Shown: in pieces, positions 1 through 10,216 of the stretch
Layout of the letters: each line of letters starts with the position of its first letter
Position numbering within the stretch: position 1 is the stretch's first letter
From: Aeromonas eucrenophila
Lineage (GTDB): Bacteria; Pseudomonadota; Gammaproteobacteria; Enterobacterales; Aeromonadaceae
NCBI RefSeq assembly: GCF_000819865.1
Contig: NZ_CDDF01000017.1
Span: forward strand, 62,001 to 126,000
Length of the DNA: 64,000 bases
Direction: 5' to 3'
Made by a program: the position numbers and the translations under genes
Notes under the pieces: generated by a model
Database searches by the model: none
Told to the model about the DNA's origin: nothing
Seen by the model: only the letters and a program-made list of their open reading frames with translations

Positions 1-478
<478 letters not shown>

Positions 479-1144
479 TTATTCGGCCAGCAGGGCATCG
501 AGCTGGGCAAACTGTTCGCATACCCAATCCGGGCGGGAATCGGCGATGGGGCGGCCATAGTTGTAGCCGTAGGTGAGCCCCACCACCTTCATGCCGGCAG
601 CCTGGGCGGCCAGCACGTCATTTTCGGAGTCCCCCACCATCAGGGTGCGGGAGGGCTTTACCCCCAGCTCGTGGCAGGCATGCAGCAAGGGCGCCGGGCT
701 CGGCTTCTTCTCGGGCACGCAGTTGCCCCCCAGCCAGAGCGCGAAGCAATCGCTGATGCCGAGGGCATCCAGAATGGGCTGCACGAAGTGGCTCGGCTTG
801 TTGGTCACTACCGCCTGGCGGTAACCGAGCCGTTGCAGACGGCGCAGGCTCTGCTCCACCCCGTCATACATGGCCAGCCCTTCCAGCAGACAAGCGCGAT
901 AGTGAGCATCGAACAGGGGGCGGGCCTTGGCAAAGAGATCCGGCGCGTCGCGGTAATCCAGCGCACGCTGGATCAGCTTGTCAGCACCGTTGCCGACCCA
1001 GGTGCGCACCACGGCCTCGTCGGCCTCGGCCAGTCCCAGATCGGAGAGGGTGCGGTTGACCGCCAGCGCCAACTGGGAGGCGCTGTCGATCAGGGTGCCA
1101 TCCAGATCGAACAGCACCAGATCGAAGGGACGTTCAACGGACAT
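479..1144 (-). CDS. gph: Phosphoglycolate phosphatase Gph
   Basis: HAD-superfamily hydrolase of 221 residues that dephosphorylates 2-phosphoglycolate, a product of DNA 3'-phosphoglycolate repair. Motif I is FDLDGT with nucleophile Asp13 and Asp15, motif II is VVTNK, and motif IV is GDSENDV. The length fits the family. Its start overlaps the 3' end of rpe by 11 bp on the same strand, which suggests translational coupling. Gene order rpe-gph-trpS is that of the E. coli dam operon, which supports Gph rather than a generic HAD enzyme. Confidence 0.92.
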   Translation of the reverse strand: MSVERPFDLVLFDLDGTLIDSASQLALAVNRTLSDLGLAEADEAVVRTWVGNGADKLIQRALDYRDAPDLFAKARPLFDAHYRACLLEGLAMYDGVEQSLRRLQRLGYRQAVVTNKPSHFVQPILDALGISDCFALWLGGNCVPEKKPSPAPLLHACHELGVKPSRTLMVGDSENDVLAAQAAGMKVVGLTYGYNYGRPIADSRPDWVCEQFAQLDALLAE

Positions 1145-1805
1145 GAGCCAGCTCCGCCCGCATCTGATCGATCACTGCCTTGTAATCCGGTTTGCCGAAG
1201 ATGGCGGAACCGGCCACAAACATGTCGGCACCGGCGGCAGCGATCTCGCGGATGTTCTCCACCTTGACCCCACCGTCGATCTCGAGACGAATGTCACGGC
1301 CACTCTCGTCGATCAGCCGGCGCACCTGACGCAGCTTGTCGAGGGTGCCGGGGATGAAGCTCTGACCACCGAAGCCCGGGTTGACCGACATCAGCAGGAT
1401 CACGTCCAGCTTGTCCATCACGTATTCGAGGCAGGAGAGCGGGGTGGCCGGGTTCAGCACCAGGCCGGCCTGGCAGCCCTGCTCCTTGATGAGACCCAGG
1501 GTGCGATCCACGTGATCGGAGGCTTCCGGATGGAAGGTGATCAGGTTGGCACCGGCCTTGGCAAAGTCCGGGACGATGCGGTCCACCGGCTTGACCATCA
1601 GGTGCACATCGATGAGCGCCTCGATGCCGTAGTCACGCAGGGCCTGACAGACCATGGGGCCTATGGTCAGGTTGGGGACATAGTGGTTGTCCATCACGTC
1701 GAAATGCACCACGTCGGCACCGGCGGCCAGCACCTTGGCGACATCCTCGCCCAGACGGGCAAAGTCGGCGGAGAGGATCGAGGGGGCAATCAGAAAGTCT
1801 TTCAT
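1134..1805 (-). CDS. rpe: Ribulose-phosphate 3-epimerase Rpe
   Basis: TIM-barrel enzyme of the pentose phosphate pathway that interconverts ribulose 5-phosphate and xylulose 5-phosphate. The sequence carries the family signatures [10 protein letters not shown] at the N-terminus, [13 protein letters not shown], the HLMV strand and [10 protein letters not shown], with near E. coli identity throughout. I chose the start MKDFLIAPS (223 residues) because it aligns with E. coli MKQYLIAPS; an in-frame ATG three codons upstream (1814) is possible. It lies between dam, about 200 bp upstream, and gph, which it overlaps. Confidence 0.93.
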   Translation of the reverse strand: MKDFLIAPSILSADFARLGEDVAKVLAAGADVVHFDVMDNHYVPNLTIGPMVCQALRDYGIEALIDVHLMVKPVDRIVPDFAKAGANLITFHPEASDHVDRTLGLIKEQGCQAGLVLNPATPLSCLEYVMDKLDVILLMSVNPGFGGQSFIPGTLDKLRQVRRLIDESGRDIRLEIDGGVKVENIREIAAAGADMFVAGSAIFGKPDYKAVIDQMRAELAHVR

Positions 1806-1850
1806 CAGCGTCATCCATTGGCAGCGTGGCAGAAAAAGCGGCGCAATTTT

Positions 1851-1966
1851 ACCGCAAACGGGAGATGAAAACGACCCGCAAGTACGGAGAACGCGGACCG
1901 ACGGCCTTACCGCAAATCGGTGATGAAAATGACCCGCAAGTACGAAGAACGCGGAGCGCCAGATTT
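1851..1966. repeat. Two tandem copies of a 58-bp sequence between rpe and dam
   Basis: Unit 1 is about 1851-1908 and unit 2 about 1909-1966. They share ACCGCAAA, GATGAAAA, GACCCGCAAGTACG and AGAACGCGGA in register, with a handful of mismatches. Read on the plus strand both encode a peptide like MKxTRKYxERG, but in different frames, and neither lies in a credible gene. The copies sit in the gap upstream of rpe. Function unknown. Confidence 0.8.
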
Positions 1967-1991
1967 ACTGAAAATGTCTGCCGAAAACAAC

Positions 1992-2013
1992 GACGGCTCC
2001 CAAAGGAGCCGTC
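1992..2013 (-). terminator. Intrinsic terminator downstream of dam
   Basis: A 9-bp stem, GACGGCTCC/GGAGCCGTC, with a 4-nt loop. On the minus strand it lies 7 bp past the dam stop and is followed by a T-rich stretch (GTTGTTTT). It would separate damX-dam from rpe, at least in part. Confidence 0.75.
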
Positions 2014-2019
2014 CACACA

Positions 2020-2892
2020 CTAATTCAGGGAGACCAGCTCGGTCTCGCTCGGATAGTAACCCTGTTCCGGCTCTATGCCCGGCGGGTAGAGTGCCAGCAG
2101 CTCGGCCACCTTGTTGCGGCCACCACCGTTGCGGCTGATGGTGCGCTTGACCAGAATCTCATCCAGCCTAGCACCGCGATACAGCTCCCGCGTCAGCTCA
2201 AGATCGTGGTTGCTGATGAGCACGGGCACCCCCTTGTGGGCGGCGGTGTGGCGAGCCAGTCGGGCCAGCAGAGCCTGATCGTCCAGGGTGAAACCCCCGG
2301 CCGAATAGCTGGTGAAGCTCGCCGTGGTGGAGAGCGGTGCGTAGGGCGGATCGCAGTAGATCACCCAGTCTTCCTCTGCTCTGGCCATGGCATCGGCATA
2401 ACTCTCGCAGATAAAGGTGGCCTTCTGCGCCTTCTCGGCGAAGGCCCACAGCTCTTTTTCCGGGAAATAGGGCTTCTTGTAAGAACCGAAGGGCACGTTG
2501 AAGCCGCCCTTCTTGTTGTACCGGCACAGACCGTTGAAGCCATGACGGTTCAGGAACAGGAACAACTGGGCCCGCTCAAAACCGGCTTCGGTCTGGTTGA
2601 ATTGGGTGCGCAGGCGATAGTAAGCGGTCTTGTGGTTGTACTCGGCCACGAACAGCTTGCGCGCCTCGGCGATGAAGCTATCCGGCTGCTGCTTGAGGTG
2701 ATTGTAGAGACCGATCAGATCCGGATTGATGTCGTTGAGCACGTAGGCATCGTAATCGGTGTTGAGAAACACCGAGCCCGCCCCGACGAAGGGCTCCAGC
2801 AACACACGCCCGGCCGGCAACCGCTCGGCTATCTCTTCGACCAGGGAGTATTTTCCCCCGGCCCATTTTAAAAATGCGCGTGTTTTTTTCAT
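2020..2892 (-). CDS. dam: DNA adenine methylase Dam
   Basis: Class alpha N6-adenine methyltransferase of 290 residues acting on GATC sites. It has the FxGxG-type SAM motif (EPFVGAGS, about residues 33-40) and the catalytic DPPY at residues 181-184 (D181, as in E. coli). Dam marks DNA for mismatch repair and replication timing, and in Aeromonas is reported to affect virulence traits. It follows damX on the same strand by 70 bp, the conserved aroK-aroB-damX-dam arrangement. The start MKKTRAFLKWAGGK matches E. coli MKKNRAFLKWAGGK. Confidence 0.96.
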   Translation of the reverse strand: MKKTRAFLKWAGGKYSLVEEIAERLPAGRVLLEPFVGAGSVFLNTDYDAYVLNDINPDLIGLYNHLKQQPDSFIAEARKLFVAEYNHKTAYYRLRTQFNQTEAGFERAQLFLFLNRHGFNGLCRYNKKGGFNVPFGSYKKPYFPEKELWAFAEKAQKATFICESYADAMARAEEDWVIYCDPPYAPLSTTASFTSYSAGGFTLDDQALLARLARHTAAHKGVPVLISNHDLELTRELYRGARLDEILVKRTISRNGGGRNKVAELLALYPPGIEPEQGYYPSETELVSLN

Positions 2893-2962
2893 GGAAATCC
2901 GGTGTTAAGAAGGCAACGCTCAAAAAAGGGGGACGATTCTACCCCCTTCCCAGGGCGAATGG

Positions 2963-4504
2963 CTATTGCTTCAACTCTTTTTGTATCTGGGCAAACGACT
3001 TGGGCCAGGGTTGTCCCTTGAGCAAGTCCGGAGACAACTTGCGGATCGCCGCCTTGGCCTGGGTGCTGTTGGCATAGTCCCCCTGCACCACCACATACCA
3101 GGGGCTGCCACGGAAGCGCGTCTTGTAAACCCACACCTTGCCTGCCAGCCCATGTTCGGCCACGAAGCTGTCGGCCGCCTGGGTGTTGCTCGCCCCCATC
3201 AGCTGGATGCTGTAGTGATTTCGGGCTTTCTTGTTGAGCGTGGCGACCGGCGTCAGCGCCACCTTGGGCACCGGTGCGGCGACGGGTTCGGCCGCCACAA
3301 CGGGCTTGGCCGTAGCAGCAGGTGTATTGCCCTGGGCCTTGGCGACAGGCTGCGGTGGCACTGTGGTCGAAGCCGGTTCAGCCCCCGTCAGCTCGTCCAC
3401 CACGGCGGTGGGCAGGGCGCCACTGACGTTGGGCTGCTTCATCAATTTCTCGACCACCTCGTCGGAGATGACCACCCGGCGCCCCTCGTAATTGGTCGAT
3501 TCCGTGGTGACCGTCTCGCTCTCGACCTTCTTGGGCAGGGTCTTGGCATCGGGCTGCCAGTCACGGGCGAGCTGATTGTTACCCTGCTCACCAGACGAGG
3601 TGCCACTAGACTGGGCCCCGCTCGTCCCCCCCACATTGAGCGGGTCGGTCGCAACCGGATTGGGCAGGGCCATGCCCTCGGACGAGGCCTGGGTGCTCTC
3701 CTTGCCTTTGTCATCAAACAGGGGGAGGTAACTCAGGGCCAGCAGGCCGGCGGCGGCCAGCGCCAGCACGGTCGCTATCTTCTTGACGGGCAACTCGGCC
3801 TGACGTTTCTTGGGCCTTCTGTCGGTCATGATATCCTCCAATGACTGCATGATGGCGGACGGGTGTCCGTTTGCTCCACTCAGGATCTCTTCTACTTTCG
3901 GCTTGGGCAAGAGGGCTGTCGGGATCTTGAGCTCTTTGGCCTTCTCATACAAGAAGATACGCTGCTCTGGCGCGCTCAGTGGCGCGACCTCCAGCTCGAG
4001 TGCGGGCATGGCCCGCCCCTTGAGCCCGGCCTTCTGGTTGCGACACCAGACGTCATCGCCAGAGAGCACGATCGCCAGTTTGTGGGGATGCTCGAGGGTG
4101 TCGTTGTGGCGGCAGAGCGCCCACAGCTCCCCGGCCAGCTCGGCAGGCAACTCGTCGGCACGCTCGATGAGCAGCAGCAGGGTCGAGGATTTGCCCTCCA
4201 GCATGCGAAAGAAACTGTCTGCCAGCGCATCTTGTGGATTGAACAGCGGTCTCGCCACCACCTGCTGGAGCAGTAGTTGGCGCACGTCGGCCATCTTCAT
4301 GGCCGCGCTGCCGATAAGGCTCACCACCCGCACAGTGTCGGGCAATCTGCCCAACAGGGATTCACACAGGGTGCCACGCCCGCTGCCGGGTTTGCCACAG
4401 AGAAAAATGAAGGGGTGATTGAACTCAATCAGGTGCAGCAGCCGGTCAACCAGCTGCCGCTGGGAAGGGAGTTTTAGCAGTTTATTCGTCACGACCAGAC
4501 TCAA
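2963..4504 (-). CDS. damX: DamX-like SPOR-domain cell-division protein
   Basis: Bitopic inner-membrane protein of 513 residues. Residues 1-230 look like an AAA/ExeA-type ATPase fold with a P-loop-like segment (residues 37-45, GKPGSGRGT). A single membrane helix lies at about 241-261, then a low-complexity periplasmic linker, then a C-terminal SPOR domain (about 433-510) that binds denuded septal peptidoglycan. E. coli DamX lacks the N-terminal ATPase-like region. The P-loop has Arg43 and Gly44 where Lys and Ser/Thr are normal, so nucleotide binding is doubtful. The start overlaps the aroB stop by 23 bp. Gene order (aroB-damX-dam) supports the identity. Confidence 0.88.
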   Translation of the reverse strand: MSLVVTNKLLKLPSQRQLVDRLLHLIEFNHPFIFLCGKPGSGRGTLCESLLGRLPDTVRVVSLIGSAAMKMADVRQLLLQQVVARPLFNPQDALADSFFRMLEGKSSTLLLLIERADELPAELAGELWALCRHNDTLEHPHKLAIVLSGDDVWCRNQKAGLKGRAMPALELEVAPLSAPEQRIFLYEKAKELKIPTALLPKPKVEEILSGANGHPSAIMQSLEDIMTDRRPKKRQAELPVKKIATVLALAAAGLLALSYLPLFDDKGKESTQASSEGMALPNPVATDPLNVGGTSGAQSSGTSSGEQGNNQLARDWQPDAKTLPKKVESETVTTESTNYEGRRVVISDEVVEKLMKQPNVSGALPTAVVDELTGAEPASTTVPPQPVAKAQGNTPAATAKPVVAAEPVAAPVPKVALTPVATLNKKARNHYSIQLMGASNTQAADSFVAEHGLAGKVWVYKTRFRGSPWYVVVQGDYANSTQAKAAIRKLSPDLLKGQPWPKSFAQIQKELKQ

Positions 4505-5564
4505 TTACCGCCATCAATTGTGCATCAGTGACGTCGGCCACTACCTGGGCCTGACCGATCCCGACCGGCAACACCAGTCTCAATTTACCTTCCAGCACCT
4601 TCTTGTCGCGGCGCATATGGCGAATGAAGGCGGTGAAATCCATCTCGGGCGGCGCCTGAACAGGCAAGTCTGCCGCCAGCAGCAGCGCGCGGATCCGCGC
4701 CACCTGTTGTTCGGTCACATCACCACGGGCAAGGGCCGTGTCAGCCGCCAGCATCATGCCCGCCGCCACCGCCTCGCCATGCAGCCAATTGCCATAGCCT
4801 TTCTCGGCTTCGATGGCATGGCCGAAGGTGTGACCCAGATTCAGCAAGGCACGCACGCCGTGCTCGGTCTCATCCTGCGCGACCACGTCGGCCTTGATTT
4901 CACAACAGCGGCGAATGGCGTAAGAGAGCGCATCCGTATCGAGTCGCTGCAGACGCACCATGTTGGCTTCGAGCCAGGAGAAGAATTCAGCATCCCAAAT
5001 GATGCCATATTTGATCACCTCGGCCATGCCAGCGGCAAATTCGCGGGCTGGCAGGGTCTTGAGGCATTCGGTATCGATCACGACATGCTTGGGCTGATAG
5101 AAAGCGCCCACCATGTTCTTGCCGAGGGGGTGATTGACGGCGGTCTTGCCGCCGACGGAGGAGTCAACCTGGGAGAGCAGTGTGGTAGGCACTTGAATGA
5201 ACGGAATGCCACGTTGGTAGCTTGCCGCAGCAAAGCCGACAACGTCACCTATCACGCCACCTCCCAGAGCGATGAGGGTGGTATCACGACCATGGTTGGT
5301 TTCCAGCAGAGCGGACATGATCCGCTCGAAGGTTGCCAGGGTTTTGTAGGCCTCGCCATCCGGCAGGATCAGGTGCTCCACCTGAAAACCGGACAGCAAC
5401 TGAATGATCTGCTCAAGATACAAGGGGGCAACGATGGTGTTGGTCACTATCATGACCCGCTTGCCCTTGATGGTCTGCGTCAGCACCTCGGGGCGTTGCA
5501 ACAGACCAGCAGCTATCTCAATCGGGTAGCTGCGTTCACCCAATTCGACCTTCAACCTTTCCAT
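4482..5564 (-). CDS. aroB: 3-dehydroquinate synthase AroB
   Basis: NAD- and metal-dependent enzyme of 360 residues that converts DAHP to 3-dehydroquinate, the second step of the shikimate pathway. Visible signatures are the NAD-binding [13 protein letters not shown] segment, [19 protein letters not shown], and the zinc-site histidines in [12 protein letters not shown]. Its length equals the family norm. It lies 16 bp downstream of aroK and overlaps damX, so the three are probably one transcript. Confidence 0.96.
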   Translation of the reverse strand: MERLKVELGERSYPIEIAAGLLQRPEVLTQTIKGKRVMIVTNTIVAPLYLEQIIQLLSGFQVEHLILPDGEAYKTLATFERIMSALLETNHGRDTTLIALGGGVIGDVVGFAAASYQRGIPFIQVPTTLLSQVDSSVGGKTAVNHPLGKNMVGAFYQPKHVVIDTECLKTLPAREFAAGMAEVIKYGIIWDAEFFSWLEANMVRLQRLDTDALSYAIRRCCEIKADVVAQDETEHGVRALLNLGHTFGHAIEAEKGYGNWLHGEAVAAGMMLAADTALARGDVTEQQVARIRALLLAADLPVQAPPEMDFTAFIRHMRRDKKVLEGKLRLVLPVGIGQAQVVADVTDAQLMAVIESGRDE

Positions 5565-5580
5565 GGACGTCCTCTATTGA

Positions 5581-6099
5581 TTACATGCCAATCAACTTAA
5601 CAATTTGATTAGCAACAATTTTTGCACTTTGATCATCGGTCTGGATGACAAAGTCTGCCACTTCTTCATACAGGGCATTACGTTCTTGCGCCAGACGCTC
5701 AAGCACTTCACGCGGCGGCTCTTCGGTTTGCAGCAGGGGACGACGCTTGTCTCTCTGGGTACGTGCCAGCTGCTTCTCAATGGTGGTTTCGAGGTAGACC
5801 ACTATGCCACGCGCAGAGAGCTTGTTACGGGTTTCGCGACTCTTGATAGCGCCACCTCCCGTTGCCAGCACGATACCTTGCTGTTCAGCAAGATCGCCGA
5901 TGACCTTCTCTTCGCGGATCCGGAAACCCTCTTCGCCTTCAACATCGAACACCCAGCCGATATCGGCACCACTGCGGCGCTCAATCTCATGATCCGAGTC
6001 GAAAAACTCCATGTGCAGTTGTTCTGCCAGATGTCTACCTATGGTGCTCTTGCCCGCACCCATGGGACCTATCAGGAAAATATTGCGTTTCTCAGCCAT
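5581..6099 (-). CDS. aroK: Shikimate kinase AroK
   Basis: P-loop kinase of 172 residues that phosphorylates shikimate. The Walker A motif is GPMGAGKST (11-19), followed by the shikimate-binding FDSDHEIE and the GGG segment (LATGGGAIK); the lid arginines lie in RDKRRPLL. It heads the aroK-aroB-damX-dam series and follows pilQ by about 190 bp, an order shared with Vibrio and Pseudomonas. Confidence 0.96.
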   Translation of the reverse strand: MAEKRNIFLIGPMGAGKSTIGRHLAEQLHMEFFDSDHEIERRSGADIGWVFDVEGEEGFRIREEKVIGDLAEQQGIVLATGGGAIKSRETRNKLSARGIVVYLETTIEKQLARTQRDKRRPLLQTEEPPREVLERLAQERNALYEEVADFVIQTDDQSAKIVANQIVKLIGM

Positions 6100-6290
6100 G
6101 TCTTTTCGTTAGTAATTACAAACTGTATGGCCCCGGTAAACACTCGACCGGGGTACCTATGAACCTTATCTTGCGATGGATCAGGAGGGGGATTATCTCA
6201 ATAGAAATCAGGACTGGCAACCGCAGCCCTTACGCCCCAGCCTCATTGGGGCGTAAGGTTATATGTGTTTTACCCTCACATGTAAAGTTT
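6100..6290. other. pilQ-aroK intergenic region with two hairpins
   Basis: This gap carries two inverted repeats. One is CCCCGGT/ACCGGGG at 6131-6153. The other has 12-bp arms, CCTTACGCCCCA/TGGGGCGTAAGG, at 6228-6258, 33 bp past the pilQ stop. Neither has a clear T tract on the minus strand, so the second is at best a weak or RNA-stabilising terminator for pilQ. A promoter for aroK is expected here, but I could not pick one out with confidence. Confidence 0.6.
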
Positions 6291-8504
6291 TCAGAGGGCG
6301 TCGGTGACTATCCGCGGGGTCACGAAGATCAGCAATTCCCGCTTCTTGTTCTCGCTGGTGGTTTTCTTGAACAGGTAGCCAAGACCGGGAATATCCCCCA
6401 GCAGCGGCACCTTGGTCACGTCACTCTTGATGGTCTGCTGGTAGATGCCGCCGAGTACCAGAGTCTCGCCGTTGTTGACCAGCACCTGGGTGGTGATCGA
6501 CTGGGCGTTGATGGAAACCGCATCCCCGGTACCGGTCGGGACCGTTTCCCCCTTGGTATCCTGAGTCACGGTCAGATCCAGAATCACCCGGTTGTCCGGG
6601 GTGATCTGCGGCGTCACCTTGAGGCTCAGTACTGCCTTCTTGAAGGTGACCGAGGTTGCCCCGCTGGAGGAAGACTCCACATAGGGGATCTCGGTACCCT
6701 GCTCGATCAGGGCTGGCTTCTGGTTTGCTGTGGTAACGCGCGGGCTCGCGATGATCTCCGCCTTGCTCTCTTTTTCCAGCGCAGAGAGCTCGAGATCCAG
6801 CAAGGTGCCGTTAGCCAGACGCGCCACCTGGAATGCCAGGGTACCGGCGGCATTGGTGACCGGCAGATTGACGTTCAACCTGTCCTCGACATTTGGTCGG
6901 GTAATGGCAGAGGTGCTGGCATTGTTACCCGAACCGTCATTGCCCTCTATGGTGCCCGAGGTACCATTGCCGTGACCATCGGTCTTGGTGACTCCCCAAC
7001 GCACCCCCAGCGCCTCATCGAAGCCGTCATCTATGGTCACCATACGGGCTTCGATCACCACCTGCTTGACTGGGATATCGAGGATATCCAGCATCCGTTT
7101 GACGTTGCCGATGACATCCGCCGTGTCTTTGACCACCAGCACGTTGGTCCGCTCATCCACGCTCACCGCCCCTCTGGCAGAGAGCAACTTGGTACTCTCG
7201 GAGGAGAGCAAGGCCGCGACTTCGGCCGCCTTGGCATAGTTGATCTGCAGATATTCGGTATAGAGTGGCGCCAGGTCGGCCACCTGATTACGGCTCTCCA
7301 GCTGTTGCTTCTCACGGGCGGCAATCTCATCCGCCGGCGCCACCAGCAGAATGTTGTTATCCAACCGCTTATCCAGCCCCCTGACCTTGAGGATGATGTC
7401 CAGCGCCTGCTCCCAGGGCACACCGTCAAGGCGCAGGGTGATGTTGCCGGAGACGGAATCCGTGGTCACCAGGTTGAGATTATTGAAGTCGGCGATGATC
7501 TGTAGCACTGTCCTCACCGGAATATCCTGGAAGTTCAGTGAGATAGGTTTGCCCTGATACTGCTTCGCCGCTGTCGTGGCGACACGCTTCTTCACCTCGA
7601 TGATGAACATCTTGTCCGCTTGATCGTAGCGATAATCAAACTGGCCATTGACCGAGATCTCAAACAGGGTGTCGTTGCCCTGGCGGAACACCTCTACCTG
7701 AGAGACCGGGGTTGCAAAATCCTGCACGTTGATGAGATTGAGCTGATCATCCGGTACCCGGGTACCATGGAACTTGGCCAACACCTTCTGACCACGGCTG
7801 CTGACATCTACGGCCGCCGAGCTGTTGTCCAGGGTAACCAGAAACTCCCCCTGCCCTTCCTTGCCACGCCGAAAATCCACCCCTTTGACCGAGTTGAAAT
7901 AGGCTCCCCCCGAATTGGCCTGTGAAGTGGTCAATACCGGCTTGCTGGCCACCACAGGTGCTGGTGCTGCAGCAGAGGCGAGCTGGGGTTGTGGCTGTGA
8001 TTGGTTCTGGGCGATCCGCTGGGTATCAACCAAGGCTGACTGCGTCACTGGCTGGTTCCTGACGAGTGCCGATGGGGTTGCCGTGGGAGAAACCGTGGTG
8101 GTTGCTGTCGATTGACTGACCTTTTCACCCAGTGACACCAGCAATTTATTACCCTGTTGATGGACCTGATAGGGCGTCAGTTGATCGAGGGCTATCTTGA
8201 TATCGAGCCCCTCCCCCTTGCCCTCAACCTTGAGGCTATCCACCCCCTGCTGTTTGATGGGCAGTGGATTCACCGTCAGCGCCCCGACGGCCCCCGGCAC
8301 ATGTAGCAGTAGCTGATTGGGTTCATAGGAGAGCCTGTCGGTAAAGCTGCTCACTGGCTCGCTGAAACTCAATTCCAGTAAGAGCTGATCGGCCAAGAGT
8401 GGATTCACCTTGACCTCCTGCAACGTCGGTATTGCCCACACCTGACCACATGCACCAAGACACAGCAGCGCCACGCCGGTCATCCTGCTTATTGTTGTTC
8501 TCAT
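6291..8504 (-). CDS. pilQ: Type IV pilus secretin PilQ
   Basis: Outer-membrane secretin of 737 residues through which the type IV pilus is extruded. It has a signal peptide (about 1-24), AMIN-type domains in the N-terminal third, then STN and secretin N-type (N0/N1) domains from about residue 310, and the C-terminal secretin channel, recognisable by VPLLGDIPGLGYLFK and the final RELLIFVTPRIV. It is the last gene of pilMNOPQ. The stop codon of pilP lies 16 bp upstream of its start, so it is translated from the same message. Confidence 0.95.
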   Translation of the reverse strand: MRTTISRMTGVALLCLGACGQVWAIPTLQEVKVNPLLADQLLLELSFSEPVSSFTDRLSYEPNQLLLHVPGAVGALTVNPLPIKQQGVDSLKVEGKGEGLDIKIALDQLTPYQVHQQGNKLLVSLGEKVSQSTATTTVSPTATPSALVRNQPVTQSALVDTQRIAQNQSQPQPQLASAAAPAPVVASKPVLTTSQANSGGAYFNSVKGVDFRRGKEGQGEFLVTLDNSSAAVDVSSRGQKVLAKFHGTRVPDDQLNLINVQDFATPVSQVEVFRQGNDTLFEISVNGQFDYRYDQADKMFIIEVKKRVATTAAKQYQGKPISLNFQDIPVRTVLQIIADFNNLNLVTTDSVSGNITLRLDGVPWEQALDIILKVRGLDKRLDNNILLVAPADEIAAREKQQLESRNQVADLAPLYTEYLQINYAKAAEVAALLSSESTKLLSARGAVSVDERTNVLVVKDTADVIGNVKRMLDILDIPVKQVVIEARMVTIDDGFDEALGVRWGVTKTDGHGNGTSGTIEGNDGSGNNASTSAITRPNVEDRLNVNLPVTNAAGTLAFQVARLANGTLLDLELSALEKESKAEIIASPRVTTANQKPALIEQGTEIPYVESSSSGATSVTFKKAVLSLKVTPQITPDNRVILDLTVTQDTKGETVPTGTGDAVSINAQSITTQVLVNNGETLVLGGIYQQTIKSDVTKVPLLGDIPGLGYLFKKTTSENKKRELLIFVTPRIVTDAL

Positions 8505-8520
8505 CTCTGCTCATCCCTGA

Positions 8521-9054
8521 TCATAGTTTTGCGTCGAGATTGGCCATGGCCAGCTGAGTTTCTCGGGTGACCCAGCATCCTTTGCCATCCGGTACCGTCT
8601 CCATCAAGTCAACATGGGTATTCGTGATCTTGATGACTCTTCCCTGATCCAGCCCTATGTATTGATTTAGCCCGACACGCACAGCCTGCCCGTCCGGTGT
8701 TCTTATCAGCGCCCATAGCTGCCCTTGCTTGCCGATTGACCCCTTCATGCTCAGGCTGGACAGCGAATAGCGTTCCAGCACCTCCTTGTCTCGATTGGCC
8801 ACTATCTGGGCGCAATCAGGCTTGGCCTTGGCATCGACCCTGGAGCTGGTCTCTGGTTGAGGCTCAATGAACGGACTGCGTTGATCATTTCGCTTATAGA
8901 CCATAGGGGTAAATGGCTTTATTTCCGGTAAGGGCTCGATGGGGATGGGTTGTCTCGCCTTGGTTTGCTGCACATATTCATCCATGTCCTCCTGTCCGCC
9001 ACAAGCCGTCAACAACAGCACCGGCAAGAGGAGGCCGATCACTCTCATGCTCAT
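8521..9054 (-). CDS. pilP: Type IV pilus lipoprotein PilP
   Basis: Lipoprotein of 177 residues that links the inner-membrane PilN/PilO subcomplex to the PilQ secretin. The N-terminus is a lipoprotein signal with lipobox LTAC, lipidated Cys at about residue 18. The C-terminal half has the PilP beta fold features (SMKGSIG, VGLNQYIGLDQGRVIKI). Its start overlaps the pilO stop by 4 bp (ATGA type). Confidence 0.94.
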   Translation of the reverse strand: MSMRVIGLLLPVLLLTACGGQEDMDEYVQQTKARQPIPIEPLPEIKPFTPMVYKRNDQRSPFIEPQPETSSRVDAKAKPDCAQIVANRDKEVLERYSLSSLSMKGSIGKQGQLWALIRTPDGQAVRVGLNQYIGLDQGRVIKITNTHVDLMETVPDGKGCWVTRETQLAMANLDAKL

Positions 9055-9650
9055 GGCTTCTGCTCCACGGTTTTACCGTTGTATTTGTAAGTCTTGGCCT
9101 GCATGGACATGCCAATCATCTCTCCTTGCTCCTGGCTCTGGTTGAGCAGGAAAGACTCCAGGATCACGATACGCGGCAGGGCCGCCATGTCGGCCGTGAA
9201 TTTACCGAGCTCGTGATAAGTACCCACCACCTCGATACGCATGGGAAGCTCGGTTGAAAACTCGTGCTGGATCTCGGCTTCCCAGTTGATCCTGTTCAAT
9301 TTGAGACCGTTGTCGGTGGCAATGAAGCTGATGTCATCCAGCAGCCCCGCCACCTCATGGGTATTGGGCAACTGCTTGAGCTGGGTATCCACCAACTGCT
9401 CAAGTTGCACCATCTGTTTCTTGTACGCTCCCAGGTTGGCAGCCAGCATGGCCTTGCTCTCGAACTGGGCCTTCAACTCATTCTCTTTACCCGCCTCCTG
9501 GCGCAATGCCGTCAGAGAATTGGCAATCACATAGTAATAGATGGCGCCACCAAGCAAGGCACAACAGAGCAGAATGAAGACCCCCTTTGCCACCTTGGGC
9601 CAGCGGGCTATGTCATTGAGATCCAGATCATTGAGTTGTTGTAGGTTCAT
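9051..9650 (-). CDS. pilO: Type IV pilus assembly protein PilO
   Basis: Bitopic inner-membrane protein of 199 residues that dimerises with PilN through coiled coils in the periplasm. A short cytoplasmic N-terminus precedes a membrane helix at about 23-45, a coiled coil follows, and then a ferredoxin-like domain. Its start overlaps pilN by 4 bp and its stop overlaps pilP by 4 bp, showing tight translational coupling in the operon. Confidence 0.94.
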   Translation of the reverse strand: MNLQQLNDLDLNDIARWPKVAKGVFILLCCALLGGAIYYYVIANSLTALRQEAGKENELKAQFESKAMLAANLGAYKKQMVQLEQLVDTQLKQLPNTHEVAGLLDDISFIATDNGLKLNRINWEAEIQHEFSTELPMRIEVVGTYHELGKFTADMAALPRIVILESFLLNQSQEQGEMIGMSMQAKTYKYNGKTVEQKP

Positions 9651-10216
9651 TCTTGCCCCTTAGCGACGTTCAGGGTCGTGCCGGCAATCTGGAACATCAT
9701 GGAGAACTGGCTGAGTGCAACGGGAGCCACGTCTGCCGTGAAGATGGTGCTGATTTGTGATTGCCCCAGCCAACCCGAGCTGTCGATGCGTCTCATCATG
9801 CTGGCAACCCGTCCATACGCTTCGGCCTTGCCATTGACATCGATCCGGTTGTTTTGCAGTGCAAGGGTGTTGAGGTAGACCCCGTTGGGCACCAGCACGG
9901 GTAGCTGGTTGAACAGGCGCACCGGTATGTTGCGCTGCGTCTGCAACTGCTCGATGAGTTGCATGCGAGCGATCAGCTCCTTGCGTCGCTCCTTGAGCAA
10001 CCGTATCTCCCCAAGCTGGGCATCGAGTATGGCCATCTCCTGCTGCAGCCGTTGGTTGCGCTGCTGCTGATAACCGATCTGCTGCATCACCAACCAGTCG
10101 ATGGCAAACGCCAAGGATGCTGTCGCCGCCAGAAAAATCCCGATCATGGCGCCAAACTGCTTCTTCTGGCGCTGAGCCCTGGCCGCTCGCCAGGGCAGGA
10201 GGTTTATATTTGACAT
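9647..10216 (-). CDS. pilN: Type IV pilus assembly protein PilN
   Basis: Bitopic inner-membrane protein of 189 residues. The start MSNINLLPWR carries the INLLPWR motif that docks into the PilM groove; longer in-frame extensions upstream run into pilM and are not credible. A membrane helix lies at about 21-40, followed by a coiled coil and a periplasmic domain that pairs with PilO. It overlaps the pilM stop by 13 bp. Confidence 0.93.
   Translation of the reverse strand: MSNINLLPWRAARAQRQKKQFGAMIGIFLAATASLAFAIDWLVMQQIGYQQQRNQRLQQEMAILDAQLGEIRLLKERRKELIARMQLIEQLQTQRNIPVRLFNQLPVLVPNGVYLNTLALQNNRIDVNGKAEAYGRVASMMRRIDSSGWLGQSQISTIFTADVAPVALSQFSMMFQIAGTTLNVAKGQE

Noticed and set aside
6159..7505. 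448-residue plus-strand frame antisense to pilQ
   Set aside because: The secretin gene on the other strand is certain, and this frame has no domain.
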